The notes under the pieces are model-generated. The model saw only the letters and a list, made by a program, of their open reading frames with translations, was not told the origin of the DNA and did no database searches. 64,000 nt of DNA, taken from Hypomesus transpacificus (Eukaryota; Chordata; Actinopteri; Osmeriformes; Osmeridae). Location of the stretch: NCBI RefSeq assembly GCF_021917145.1, contig NC_061075.1, positions 2,401,038 through 2,465,037 on the forward strand, given 5' to 3'. Positions 19,969 through 34,651 of the stretch are shown here, in pieces. A program made the translations under genes and the position numbers. Within the stretch, counting starts at the first letter, position 1. The number at the start of each line of letters is the position of its first letter.

Positions 19969-22900
19969 ATGTTGGCTTGTACGGAGATGATCACTATGTG
20001 CCTGCAGTCGGCGAAACAGAAGCATCTTCGGGCGCAGCAGCAGCAGCCGCAACTGCATAACCTTGTACATGGACTTCCAATATTTCACGATGTAAGTAGC
20101 TACATAAATAAGGAACTCACATAACAGTCTGTATGTGGTAGCCTACCGACAATAGTATTAAAAGTCTTAGTTTAGGAAAGCTAGATGTTTTTTTGTTTGT
20201 TTGTTTGGCTGTGTGTTTGATTTGTAGCCTAATAGCTTATAAAACACCGTAAACAAAATAATAATAAAGGCCTTTAACAGCTACGGATGCCATTTTACGT
20301 AATAAATGATGTGATTTTTTGCACTCCACCTTTGTTTGGCTTTGTATGTGTGTCCGTGACGTTGTGCTGTGTCAGTTATGTGGGTTGGATGGTAGACGAG
20401 GGAGAGGTACACAGCTGGTGCAAAGTATAAGCTTTCTCAGCAGGAGAGATTTGGGATCTGGTTACCCCCCCCCACCCCCACCCCCCCCCCCCCTCCTTAC
20501 CCTTACCCTCAGACACACACACCCAGCCAAGATAGGTAAGTGCACAGATGAGTCCACAAGCCAGGTTCATATAGCTGCGGAGACAAAGTCATATTTAAGC
20601 TTTGGCTGACCCATCCTTATCTATCAGTCCCTAGTTGAATTGTTGTTCATTGTGAACCAGGGAATATACAGAACGTATCATAAGTAGTTCCCTGGATATT
20701 GAATTACATGGTTCATAATCTGTAAACTGTGACACATCGCTTGAATTGTGAGTCATCTTCATGTACAGCAGAAATAAATGAACGTCTCTGAGATGTTGCT
20801 CCACCTTTCTTTGATTGAGGAAGAAGAAGACAATTTGATGCTTTGCTCAAACACATCAAGGATCTGTTTCCAGCATGTTTGATAACAAATGATAAGTGTC
20901 GGAGCATGGTGTCATGAGCTGGACAGAACTGTGTTGACCTAAATCTCCACAGACCAAGCAAGACACACAACAAAGTCCAAATTGGTGTCTCACACTTGAT
21001 TCTCCCTCTTGCCTGCCCCAAGGGGGGAGATAGTATGGGGCCGCTTAAACAATCTGCTTGTAAGATGGTTTCATCATCAGTGTGCTGCAATGAATGAAGC
21101 TAATGGTGCATGATGATAAAAATATCTTATTTATGGTAGGTGCTCTCCATGTTTGCAGAGACATAGAATAATGGTCGCAATCAAAGTCATCGAATCATCT
21201 CCACCTCCTTGTACGTTAGGATGCAGGGTGAGGAAGGAGGATTTACTAAGACGCACTCCTCTCTTGACGACACGAGCAGACCTACTTTATTCATGGGTTT
21301 GGTAATGCCCTTGGGATAAACAAGCCTCACATCACAGAGGGATATTTGGCCTATTACTGTACTATGGTGGATAAGTGGATGAGCTCTTTTTAACCTGAAT
21401 ATATTACCATCTTAGATATTCTCCCACTGTCCCAGCACAGTGGGAGAATATCTAAGATGGTAATATATTCTGGTTAAAAAGAGCTCATATTACATAGCGT
21501 TGTCTGGTGTAAAGTTAGAGACACGATAGAATGTGTTCGTTTTTTATACTCCATTGCTGTTGGCTAAATAACCATCTAAGATAAATCCAAGTTGTTATTC
21601 ACAAACAGATGGTTAACCCCAGACCTCGACCGACGGGACAGAACTTGAATGAAATGTGATGTTTTCATCATCTGTCGCAGTCTTGGTTGAAGTAGCTGTG
21701 AAAAGGATCAGTGGTCAGGACAGGTTGATCAGGGAATGATGAAACCTGGACTAGGTTCAGAGTCAGATGGGAGTCAGATGGCTGAGCGGTGAGGGAATCG
21801 GGCTAGTAATCAGAAGGTTGCCAGTTCGATTCCCGGCCGTGCCAAATGATGTTGTGTCCTTGGGCAAGGCACTTCACCCTACTTGCCTCGGGGAGAATGT
21901 CCCTGTACTTACTGTAAGTCGCTCTGGATAAGAGCGTCTGCTAAATGACTAAATGTAAATGTAGGTTTGGTATCTGTGCCTCTCCGGTGTGCTGTCTGAG
22001 CCTCACGCACCCGCCATTTCTCCCTCTCGGCTGACCGGCGCAGCTAGCAGTCTGTGGAGATCAGTGTCAGTAGGGCCCCTAGAGTTCCCACTGTCTTAAC
22101 ACCTGCCAGAGTGACATCAGAACAGCAGCACTCTGGGTAGCAAGCCTGACCTTTTCTGGCTGCTTGTAAATGGAGCATCATCACCTTAGAAGACCGGGGC
22201 TAAATATACAGCCGTAGTGCAACCGGGGAAGACATTGTTACCGAGCTCTTAGGGAGGGGGGGAACGAAAAATCTCGTTATAGGTGTGTGCTGTGGGGAGC
22301 GGGGGGTCGTGTGTGGAATGGGTTTGGAGACTAGGCCTAGCTTTGATGAATCATTGCCAATCTAAGCAGAAGCTTGAGCTTGGTGACATCTTGAACCAAC
22401 ACTGTAAGCCTCTTGGATGGGGGTTTATAACCCCCAAGAGTGGAGCCAGAGGTGACCGGTAGTTCTGGTGATGAGAAAGTCAGAGGATGAGATACATGTA
22501 CCCGGGTCATGTTTTAGAAAAACAATTATTACACAAATATGACATACAAACTAAAGCAGTTTGGAGTACTAACAATGTCGGCCAATGGCTTTGTTGTGTT
22601 GACAAATGATTTGTTTCAATAGATACCCTAAAGGGATGTTCTGCTCCAGTGAGTAATGACTTCTCTTGTTGTTTCAGATTTTCCGCCGTGCTGACAAAAA
22701 CGGTAAGTAAACCGTAACGCCGTGACACTGTTGATGATTCATGTACTCTTCTGTGAGCTTGTGGATTTGCATTTCAATTTGAGCTCACGCCATTTCGTTC
22801 AAAACGAAAGCCAATAATACCCATGAAAGACTAATCAACTAATGCTCTTTTCACTTCAGTCTTAACCGAAAACCTTTACAGACACAAAACCATGTAGAGG

Positions 22901-25044
22901 TTGAGGATTAATGACTTGTGTGAAAATTGTCTTTGAGGCAGCATAGATCACTGTCAGTTCCATTGACTTAGAGAATCAAACTAATTGGGCTTTTTTTGTT
23001 GTTGTTTTCATTGGATAGTGAGATACTCAACATAAATCGTGTTACTTTCTTTGAATGCTCCAAAAGCCGTCTGCAAAACTGTGTACCGAGAATTGTATGC
23101 CATACCCACTCTCAGTTGTAATAACGATCGAAAATGACATGCAGCCTCTATCTCGAAATACTGTGCTGAAATTGCCCTGTCGAGTGTCTCTCAAGTGCCC
23201 CAATTGGTCTCCACATCAGATGGCATGATAAGGAGTCAAATCAAATCAGATATGAGTAGGCAGCAGCAGACTTGTCCAGCCACCGCAGGTCCGAATCAGT
23301 GCTACCAAACGGCTCTGACCTCTGCAGTCTGAGACGCCAGCCAGGTGATGAAGTGTTCCGCGGCCGCGGTCCAAGCACCGCTGCTGCCTGGCACGGGCTT
23401 GATTGTAATCAACTCTGCTCGGTCAGGTTTCGGTGTCTATGTGAGCGGTGGAGAGAGCACAGCTTCCCATGGTTAGTGTCGAGATGAGATTCGAGGTACA
23501 GGGCTGTCCAACCATGCTCCTGGGAATCTTGAAAAAAACATTTACTTGGGTCTTCTTTGTTTGTTTTTTCTTCTTCAAACTCTGCAACATTTGATTCAGG
23601 TGTGATAGTTTAAGGTTAGAAGAAAAAACATACAGGACGGTAGCTCTCTAGGAATAGGGTTGGGAAGTCTTTTTCTGTTCCTTCGACAGTAGAGAACCCA
23701 ACCAAGGTTTTTATACTTTTAGGCACGAAACAATTTGGAGAGCAAGAAATCACGGGGAAGAATTCAGAGTTTACAGTGTTGATGAGGAAAGGCAACACGT
23801 CAGAGTGGTAACAGACACCCTGATGAAACACCACTGCAAGTAGAGCAGGCCTGCTGAGAATAACAGCAGCCCTTGTAAGAGTATTTCCTCCCTTAGAGGA
23901 GCCTAAACATATAACTACAAACCAGTCCCTTCCCCCTTATATTGGCCATGTATGAAGGCTTTTTATGTCCTTGGGAATATATAAAACACTTAAGAGTTCA
24001 GTGCCGAAGTGAAGTTACCACAGCTGACCGTTAAAGAGATAAAAGTCTGGCCTAGTTTGTGCCCTACTTACTCTGAGTCTTGCTTACTTTATTGTTTACT
24101 TTGAGTCTAGTTACACAGTTACGTTGCCGCAACGTCATTCAATGACCAAACATACGTTGCCGCTACGTAATTGGCGACGTTGGGGGACCGTGCAAGTGAA
24201 GGGCGCCAGAATGCAACCGCAACGTAATCTTGTGACGTTATTCAAGTAACCTATATTTCTGAATTCTACTGCTTCTATTGGGGCGGTTCATATGCAGACT
24301 TCATTTGCCCAAATTGCTACTTGTCCTTGCATTATAGGATGGTAGTCAACTTTAGGAGGACTATTTTTGTGTGATGTGTAGCCTAACTCAAGCTAATCAT
24401 AAACGAGGTAGCATTTCCATGTAACATTCAGTCATTTTATTTCAAACAAAGTGCCAAACAGTAAATTAAATAGCGAGGGAGAGCACAGGGTAAAGCGAAG
24501 GAGAGCACAGTTTAAAGCATCTCTGGTTGCTGTCAACACTCTACTGTTTTGAAGTAGCCTAACATCAAACAAGGAGCATACCCCTATCCCAAACACAATT
24601 TCTAACTTTAGGATAGGTATTTAGATTTAGATATATGTACGATTATCTAATGTTTTGTTTCATTTGCAATCAATTGCATTTTTGTTTTTATTGTACGATG
24701 GCAGCTGCTGTCGGTTTGCCTCAATGTTGTAAATAGGAGTGCAATTTAATGACAGTCTCGCTGAACCTGCAGTTTATACTTCATAAAAAATAATTGCCCT
24801 ACTTAACAAGCACAGGGAAACTGTCTACATTCAATTGGTTGTCATTCAGTGCTTGACATGCAGTAGGCCTGTCTGCTGTACCAATCAGGCGTATCCATCT
24901 CCTGCCTCACATACTGCAGCTGCCATGGTGGACTCACCAGGTATATGAGCCGAGACATACGGTACATATGAGTCAGGAATAGACAAGGCGGCTGACAGCC
25001 CCTCTCTTTCCCTCCTTCTCTTTGTCTCTCTCTCCCCCCCCCCC

Positions 25045-25130
<86 letters not shown>

Positions 25131-25169
25131 GTCTCTGTCTCTGTCTCTGTCTCTGTCTCTCTCTGTCTC

Positions 25170-25202
<33 letters not shown>

Positions 25203-28200
25203 TTGTCTCTCCTGTCATATGTATTTTGTGTGTCTTTGTTGACAGACTGACAGTATAGGTGGGAATGGCCGTGACAGTGAGGCCCTCAGAAAGCAGGGAG
25301 AGGGCAAAGTCCGAGTCCCAATAGGTGCTAGCTCGAGATAGAACTGGGGTAAACGTCTCCCCCATCAACTCAAGGCCAAAGTGACAGCTGGACTGAATAA
25401 TAGATGTTGGATGTAGCTCGGATCAACAAGAAGAGAACATTTATATTGGGCAAACAAACACAAATGTGTCCCCGTATCAGGCCCTGAAGTTGCCATGTGA
25501 CTCCCAAGACACGTTTAGATTTGAATGGGGTACCCAGTGAATGTTCAGTTCACAGCCTTAATAGATACGACTGGAACCAGCAGGCCCACTCACAAGGGAT
25601 TTGAATGGGCCCTAAGTGTCAGTTAATAATACCCACTGACTACATCCTGTCCTGCTGCAGGACACTTAGTACGCCGACCCCTTCAGTAAGAATGGATGAA
25701 ATGGACAGATGCCAAACCAAGAGGCAATCACCTTTTCCAGGTCCCTCTTCGTGGCCATGGCATCTTAACCCCAAACTGTCAGCCACGTGAGCAGCCTCCC
25801 TGCGGTCATCATTAAGCTGTCAAAGAGATGAGAGGACCAGAGAAGTACGCGCCGACGATGGTGTGGGTCCACACAACGCTCGAGATGGAAGGACTTCACA
25901 TAGAGGGAAGGGGAAGATTGTGAGAGGCCAGGTGTCTGTTGTCAAGCGCTTTCTTCAACAGGCGTCCAAATGCTGTCGCGTCGTGCCTGTACCAAGTGGC
26001 CAACACGAGGCGGTCCTAAGCAGGGTGTGTCATCTCCCTGGAGATTATCATTCTCATCTGCACACCCGACACATCTCCCTGTCTGTTTTTGTGATTTAAC
26101 CCGACAGATAAGATATAGAGAGGCTGGCTGAATCCAATAGGAAACGAAGCAAAGAAGCCCTTGATTATGTAAAGAAACCCCTCCAATCAGAGACAGACAG
26201 ACCTTCTGGGAGAAAAACATGTCCTTCAGTCCGTTTGACACAGCTTGTGGGGGGGTGGGGGGGTGGCGGGGGGGGGGGGGGGGGGGGTGTACAGGCCGTT
26301 TGGTCGGGTACTCAGTCATTAGCAGTGAGAGGAGGTGTGGAGGAGTCCAGGCTGTTCCAGCCAGCATATTATACATTCAGATCAGTGTGGATGACTCCTG
26401 CTATCGTGCCCAGCTAAACAGATGGCCCCTCAGATTTGCCCTTGAGTTGGGGCTGCAGCGAAGTCGACAGCCTGGAACCTCCGGCATATTGACCCGGTCC
26501 TCGTCGTACCTTTCGAGGCGAGACGATTTCGACCGCTTACTTGGGCGGTTCGCTGGGATGCGCCTCTGAGTGCCCTTCTTTATGAGATGTTTGGATCCGC
26601 TTTGCCCTCTGATAGTGCTGAACCGGTAGTCTGGCCAGTAGGGATGTGAAAGCCAAGAACACGTTTATCTGGTGGCGCCCCGTCCGTTCGGAAGTGGCCA
26701 CAGCGTCTGCTACTGACATGGGCTCCAGCTCTGACACGCCACCCACGCCAACGACCCAGATGGAGAGGAGGGAAAGAACCCCGTGTCAGACATCGGATTT
26801 AGATCCGATCGACGCGTGTGTATATGGAACGTGTCTCATTAAAGTTTCCTGGTTTGTCACGAAAGCGCCGTCGAGCGTTGGCCGTCGGACCGTTCTCGCG
26901 TGAAACACGGCGACGACGTAGCCGGCGCCGTGTGGCGTCTGACGTGCGTATTCTGTGTCCGTTTCAGACGACGGGAAGCTGTCGTTCGAGGAGTTCAATG
27001 CTTACTTCGCTGATGGGGTGCTCACCACCGAGGAGCTGCAGGAGCTTTTCTACTCCATCGATGGACGACAGAACAAGTAGGTCCTCCACACCTCCTCTGG
27101 GGTCTGGATCCAGTCTGCAGGCAATCCACCCTAATGAACTGGTCACTGCTGTTTTTAGTTACAGGGCGAAGGCAAGGCCCTAACCCTAACTGCAGCATGT
27201 GAGGGCCCAATTGTGTTTTCTTCTCTTGGAGACCACTTCAAAACCCTACTTCCTTAATACTGCAATCAGAGCCAAGTAGTCTCTGATCATTAGTGTTAAT
27301 GCCATGCACAGAGAATATTTTGCAACCCAAGTTGACCCAAACTTCATTATGTAGTCTGGAACATGAAAGCTTATCTTAACTTCCATGTGTGTGCTAGTCA
27401 CAATGGCTAAAAGGTCCAATGATTTCAACCCGTTCTCTTTATGGCTTCTGGCAGAGTGGAGATTTATATTCATGAAGCACTTAACTATCTGCCTCCTCCA
27501 ATCTGGAAAATGGTTATGATAGCCAGATTAGCTTTGCTGTCTAAATCCCTCCCCTTCTCAGGTTAGCTAATAAAGTCATCAAGATGGGACGCTTTTGCAC
27601 ACACACACACACACATCCACACACACGCACATGGTGGACTGGTATATCCCAAGGCTTCAACCCAGTTGTTCTGAACATCTGCAGTTTGGTGATTATGTTA
27701 ATAGACTGCATTAATAGACGTGTGTTTCGAAGGACATTTTCTCCCACCACTGAGAATCGTAGAACTAATAGAAACACATTAAAGGAGAGAAGAAGTCATT
27801 TAATAGTCATTGACGATGTGATGATGGCTTGTGACATAAAGGCCTAGGGCCACTTTTGAAAGGCAACGTCGTGATCAGTGCTTGTGGATGACACAGACCA
27901 TAGCAGGGATGCATTGTGACCCCTCAAATTACAGAATTCATTAACCTGGTTTTCTTGCTCCACTCATTTGTTTGTCAGAAGTTTCCAGTAAAAAGCCATT
28001 AGCTAGCAGCAAGAAAGCACTCTGGTTCCGGCTAACAGACTTCTATTCAGGCATTATGACATTAGCAGACAGGAATAGTTTGTCTCCTTTCCGTGTCAAG
28101 GGAGTTCTAAATTGAACAATTTCTTCAACACTGTTAAACAATGGCAGCTTTATTGAAAAAGGAAATTGCATTATCATAACTGAGTTGGCATGTCTGAAAG

Positions 28201-29573
28201 TAAAGGCTTTGGACTTCTGAGATAGCATGAATATGAATGGAGCAAGCAAATGTAGAACGATGTAGGGTTGGAAAGCAATTTGACAAAGAACAAAACTACT
28301 ACTACTAACTTTACTTTTTACCTATGCCTTTACTTACTTTTTTATTTTCTGTAAGTAAATTCATTTTGAAAATACGACCGAAATTCTGGATGCAATCAGT
28401 TAAGTCCACTTTTTAGAATAGGCCGCGATTCTATTAACTTTCTTTTTCTGTTCATCTCCTGCCTTATATTGCAGCAACCTAGACACTGACAAGCTATCAG
28501 GTGAGTTTGAAGAGATCATTTTCCTGTTCTTCCTTTTTTTTTCATCTTTCATTATCTCCTTCACCTCAATGCACCCCATGCATTCTTTGTGATGACCATC
28601 TACAATTCTTACAGTATCGCCAACGCTGAGATGATCATCATCTCCATCATCGTCATAACAGCTCCCATCATCGTCATAACAACTCCCATCATCGTCATCA
28701 TCATCACCCTTACCATCATCAATCCAATTGTGTTCCATCACCCTAATCCCCTCGCCCGGGCGTGGACATGGCTGGGGCTGGGCGATGGGGATTGTTCTAG
28801 AACTGGACTGTTCAGTGAGTAGCAGGCAATGTCCAAATGGCCTGAATAGTGGAGAAGTAGGACAAAGATCTGTACACTGTAAACATGGACTACCAAGAAT
28901 AACTTGCTGCATAATTTATTGATCTGCAATTGACGTCGGGGGAGGGGGGGGGGAAGTCAAATTTGTCTCATCAGTTTGAGTGCATCTTGGACTTCCTCCA
29001 TCAGACATTAACCAATCACCCACCTGTTTGGAGGCTCTGGTGCTCTCAAGTTGGTTTCCATGGCATTTGCTACATCCAAATATATTTAGTTTAATACTTT
29101 AGAAACTTTTTGTTGGGGTAAAAAGTCTGATTTGAGATCTGGGTCGAGTCTAGCCGTGATGGCCTATTCTTCATGTCCCGCACACCAATCATTCTTTTCA
29201 AATGCTTGACATTTCAAACACATCAAACAGAACAAAGTGTCATAGCAGAAAAACCCTCGCCATTATATTCAGACAGCTGAAGATGCATCGTTTGGATGCA
29301 CATTGTGTGAAGTTGTCATTTCATTGACGGCTCTGTTAAATCAAAGTACTACGACAATAGTAGTACGCATATCTACATATATATATACAAATATAAATAC
29401 ATATATTTTCTTTCTTCTTTCAGATTATTTCTCTCAGCACTTGGGGGAGTACCTGAATGTCCTCTCTGCTTTAGACAACCTGAACATAGCCATTCTGAAG
29501 GCAATGGACAAAACTAAAGAGGTAAGCCGCAATGATAAGCATAAAAGAGCCTTATCCCTCTCTCTTTCTGTTT

Positions 29574-29634
<61 letters not shown>

Positions 29635-32600
29635 TGCGCCTAGTACCCACAGCTGACTCATGGCATTGAGAGGAAATGGTCCTCTACACAGATGGAGCCT
29701 ATCCAGCACCCTGGCATCAGCACCTTGTAAAACTGATGAGTCAAGCAACGCTGTTGCTACTGGAATATTCCAGTTAGCCTTCATTGCCATTGGATGAGCT
29801 GCATGAGCGGCACCCAGTATTTTGGCATCTGGAGTGTGTCTAATCACTGAAGAGTCATGGATGACCTGGTACTTATTTGCAACCAAATGGTGATGTGCAA
29901 TGAGCTATGGAGGGTAAGACTAAAAGGGTATCATGGATTTATCCTCCCCATAATTGTTGCTGAATCTGTTGGAGATTACAGATTGAAAAGCAATGATCTC
30001 TGTCTAGCCTAAACAGTGAAGCAAAGGTCAGCACAATAACGTGAAAGGGATTATGGGAGATTGAGGATACGAAGACCTTTCCTTCTCGTCAGCCTCAGCG
30101 CAGGGCTGGAGAAATATCCCTTTTAAAACTAGCCGACACAGTTTCATTTCCATAGGAAGTTAGGTGGTCCTGTTCTTCGGCTGACATAGCTCAAACTATT
30201 CTCGTGGAGGTGGACATGTTGGCGATCCTTAAAATGGTATTATTACACCCAAAGAACAGTCATTTTACCTCATGTCTCCACCTTCCTCGTTAGGTGCCAA
30301 TTATTCACAAGCTTGACTGAAAAGGTTCTTAACCTGCAGGACAGACAGACAGACACAGACAGAGAGACAGTCGCTTTGCAGAAAAGCAAAAGCCTGATTG
30401 CTGTCTAATGAAACCAGCCATGCCTTTTAGACTGAAGGGCAGGTTTACTGAATAGAAATCCTGCCTGTCCCAATTAGACCCCCTGTTTCTCGCAGCTCTT
30501 CCTTATGCTGTCAGAAGGGAGGCCCGCTGGGGTCTGTCACTGATTATTAGCATCTGGAGTCTGTCACGCATGCCACTACCAGTGGCCCGGACCGCTTTCC
30601 CCATGGTGCTCATCTACCGAAGCTAGCTGTCATCTTGGGTTTAGCCCCAGCCCCAGCCCCAGCTTCCTTTGTTATTAACAATGAGATGAGAGATGATTCC
30701 AATGGGGATCCTTTAATTATAGCATGTTCGGAGAAAGCAGCCTAAAACGATCTGCATAGAATATTGCATTAAAACAATTTCTCTTTTCAACGAGGGCCTA
30801 TGTATCGTTTTTAACGAGGGGTAATTTGGGGCAATTTAGATTGCTGCATCATTATTGTACTATTGCAAAGTACTTCATAATTACCCTACAGACTTGAAGT
30901 CAATGAAGTATGATCACTGGACGGATGAGAACCCATTTTTACCAAACATTTACTCCTCTTCCCTCTTTTCTCCCTCCCCTCCTCTCTCTCTCCCCTCCCC
31001 TCCTCCCTCTCTGCCCTCTCTCCCATCCTCCCTCTCTCCCCTTTCTCCCATCCTCCTCCCTCTCTCCCCTCCTCCCTCCCCCTCGCCTCTCAGGAGTACC
31101 AGGGTTCCAGCGTGCTGGGTCAGTTTGTGACCAGGTTCATGCTGAGGGAGACCTCCAGCCAGCTGCAGTCTCTCCAAAGGTCCCTGCAGTGCGCCATGGA
31201 GGCCGTGGAGGAGCAGAGCAGCCCCGCCCCGTCAGTACCGACCTTCCACTGCACCCCTCCCTCAGCTTGTGTGGGTTACAGGACCCTCGTGACGCACAGA
31301 GGACGGTTCATGGCGGGGCCCACGCCTTGTCGGCTTTAAGAGGCTCCTCGTCTTTTGGGGTGTTTCGGAACCGCACACTAAAGTAGCCATCGCAGAAGTA
31401 GCCCTCCGACCACAAAGATGGTGTCCCTTGGTCTAATGATGGAGCCAAATATGCATTGGAGACATAAAGAGAAGCAATATTATTTGATGTGCTGACGGGT
31501 ACAAGTGGGCCACTTCAGCATTCGATTGAAGCAAACTTGGTATTTGCGGTGTCACTAATCCACTCCACATCCGTTAGTCCCTCCTGAAGTGGGCAAGCTA
31601 AACCCGTCTTCCAGGGCAGCAGAGTTGGATGCCCCTGGACAAGAGGGAGCTCCTAGTAACCTTCCCTTCGTGTGTCACACCAGTGTCATCGCTAACCGAA
31701 GGAGTTCAGGAGGATAAGGTGGAGAGATTCACCTGTTCTCTTCCGGATTTAGAGATGTCGCTGTGGCATTTAAAAGACAGGCAGGACCCAGCATGAGAAC
31801 ATCCGTGTCCTACTTCCTGTGCTCTGTCAGCAGGACACACACACACCACGCGTCCTGCCCTGCCCTAACAACCAATGACACCGCTATTCTGTGGGAAAAA
31901 AACCCTCCCCAAACACATACACATATTTGTGCACACACAAAACAACGGGTGTAGTGGAAGTCCCAGCTCATAGGCCCCAGAGGGATACAATGACATACTT
32001 TTCCTGTTGTAAACGTTGTCATATATTTATGTCGTTATGGTTGTCCTGATCAATTTGCCGTGTCACCGGCTCCTGCTTTTCTTCGTTCTTTTTTTTTCTT
32101 CTCATCCCTCTTTCAACCCATCCAACCGACAGTTACTCCCGATCTCAGACGTGTGTCCGTGTCTTGGCAGGAGGGAGGTGAAAGCGACCGAGCAGTACAC
32201 CGGAGAAAGGAACAGCAGGAGGTGTGGACGCAGGCTCCAGAAAAAGCGTTGTCTGTCCCCGACGGAGCCCCGCTCCGGCGTCCTCACCACAGGTGACTCT
32301 GTCCCAGCCCTCCCCGAGATGCCGCTTCCCCGCTCTGCTGTCCTTGTTGGGATGGGATAGCCAAGGACGCACACAGCCCCACACTCTGAATACCGAATGT
32401 TGTTTCGGTTCAGTCTGAGATGTATGAAGAGCTGAGCGGTTCGCTCGGGGGGCAAAACCAACACGTATACTCCCACTTCTGAGAATGCAGAGTAGGGCCA
32501 ATTATTTACTTTGTGACGGGATTTATTAGCTCTCCATCGCTGATATTGATGTTCTGAGGAAAAGAGTATTGATGTTCTCCTAAGACAGTTCAGTGGGCTG

Positions 32601-34613
32601 TGGTTGGAGTTTGTCATCCTTAGGCACTAACAGGTGGTTTCTCTGACCGGTCACTGTTCTGTCTCGGTGGTAGGTTACACATACTTACAGATTTTTTAAA
32701 AAGCCGACAGTATGATGCCTAGTAGCTATGTCATGATGGGTCATGTTAGGAAATAGCACACCTGGTCTGGAGGTCAGCAGAACCTGATATCAGTCAGATC
32801 GTGTCCACAGACAAATCGAATGAACAGTTTCACATTTCCATTCTGATGGCATTGTGTCGGAACATGTCTAGACAGAGTATTGACTATACTGGAGCTGATA
32901 CTGTTCGATATGAGGAAAGGTTGCTCTGATGGACTACTATGACATCACCAGCCAGGCATTGCTCTACGTCTCAGACCGAATATGTATGTTGCAGGAGTAA
33001 CCATGGAGACGGAGGACAACTGGTGTTCCCAGGTCAACCGGCTGCAGCAACTTCTCGATAAGCTGGAGTGTCAGGTGACTGGCTCGGCCTTCACGTGTTC
33101 GTCACGCCAGCACACGCCCCCTGTTCTTCCTCCTCGACTGGGATGGGTGGTGTTCCTTCGATTCTTCTCCCTTACCTTTTCTCCTTCCGGCTCATTCCTC
33201 ATCCTGCCGTCTCGGGGATCAAATCCTGCAATATCAAAGACACGTATCACTTTGATCTTGTTTGTAGTGTAGTATCCGTTCCAACACCTCCTCCAGTGCC
33301 ACTCTAGAGAACTTGACCTTAGCTGCACCCCCCACCTCCTGCCCAGCCTGGTCTGGTCTGATCGTGTACAGGCACAGATGATTTAGAAAGCTTCTTTTTT
33401 ATGAGGAAGGTTATAGAGTTATGTGCATAATGTGGCATACAGATAAGGCTTTCTGAATATTGACTTTGATGAGAGCTTCGGAGAAATCATAGAAGAGATC
33501 AACTCTTGCTAAATGAAATCTAGGTTAATACTGGCTTCAGGTCCAAAATGTCCCGAGAATTGGTTTTTCTATGGAATTTTTTGAGACAAAAACAACTTAA
33601 TATCAAGTACTGTCTGGTATTTCACTGCACAACTCCCATAGAAATGGCAGTTGAATGTCAAATCCATAGCGACCATGAAATAAATGGCCAAAACAATCAA
33701 ATGATCTACCTTTTTGCATAAGTTAATTAGATTGTTCCGCTCTGACTCTTGTCCTCCACAGAGGATTGTGAATACATAGACAAAGGCTAGACATTTAAGA
33801 CGTGTTGTGTATGACCCAAATCATATCTCCTGTTCCCAGAGTCCTAAACTGGAACCACTGAAGGAAGATTCCTTGGCCAGCACATACAAATCGGTAAATG
33901 AGGAATCTTTTAGATAACCTCCCAGTATCGTAGCAACATAAAAACTATGATTATCTCACCGTGATATCCATCTACCTTCAGAAGCCCAGATGACTCTGAC
34001 CAACTAAGGCGCTCTGTCTCCTTGCCAACAGAACATCCTGCTCGTCCAGAGGCAGATGGCCGTGATGGAGGAGGATCTGGAGAACTTCCAGAAGGTTCTC
34101 AAGAGCTATGTGGACGCCACCTCCACCCAGGACGACAACCTACAGTTAGTGGCTTCTTTAAAAGACAGATATTTAACATTTAAGCTTTTATTCAAAACGA
34201 CATTCAAATGGTCCATGTCTTAAGTGCCGTAGAGAATCAAGAATGAACTGATGGCCCTCGATAGATCTTCCCACCCCACCAAACTGCCCCACCATACTGC
34301 CTATGTTCATGCCTGTGCACTGTCAACTCAGCCCGAGTTTGGTTTTGACACGTGATTTACTCCTGCCATTTCTGTGCAAACTCAGATTGCAGTGAGTGTG
34401 GTCTGCGGTCTGGAAGGGGCACTAACGTGGCACTGCTGATGACTCCGCCAAGCTCGAATGGCCACATCTCTCACTCACTCATTCAATGACATGCTCTCTC
34501 TCCCTCCCTCTCTCTCTCTCCCTCAGTGTGTCTCTCCAGAAGATCCCGGGGAAGTTGTGCTACATAATGTATGAGTTCTGGCAGGACCGCCTCTCCTGGA
34601 TGAGGTGAGCCTG

Positions 34614-34651
<38 letters not shown>

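Larger units (their letters stand above)
20092..22677 (+). other. necab3 intron 1
   Basis: No exon seen inside. It holds a C-rich tract (20465-20495), the 52-bp hairpin at 21379-21488 and the SINE at 21771-21965, both listed separately. Confidence 0.8.

Noticed and set aside
28630-28725. Acidic protein encoded on the minus strand (Asp-rich frame)
   Set aside because: Results from an ATC/GTC trinucleotide repeat inside necab3 intron 4.
32136-32170. Earlier acceptor for necab3 exon 7 (after CCGACAG)
   Set aside because: Joining it in phase to exon 6 gives a TGA stop after 16 codons; the acceptor at 32170 keeps the frame and gives the SRRCGRR segment like the human protein.
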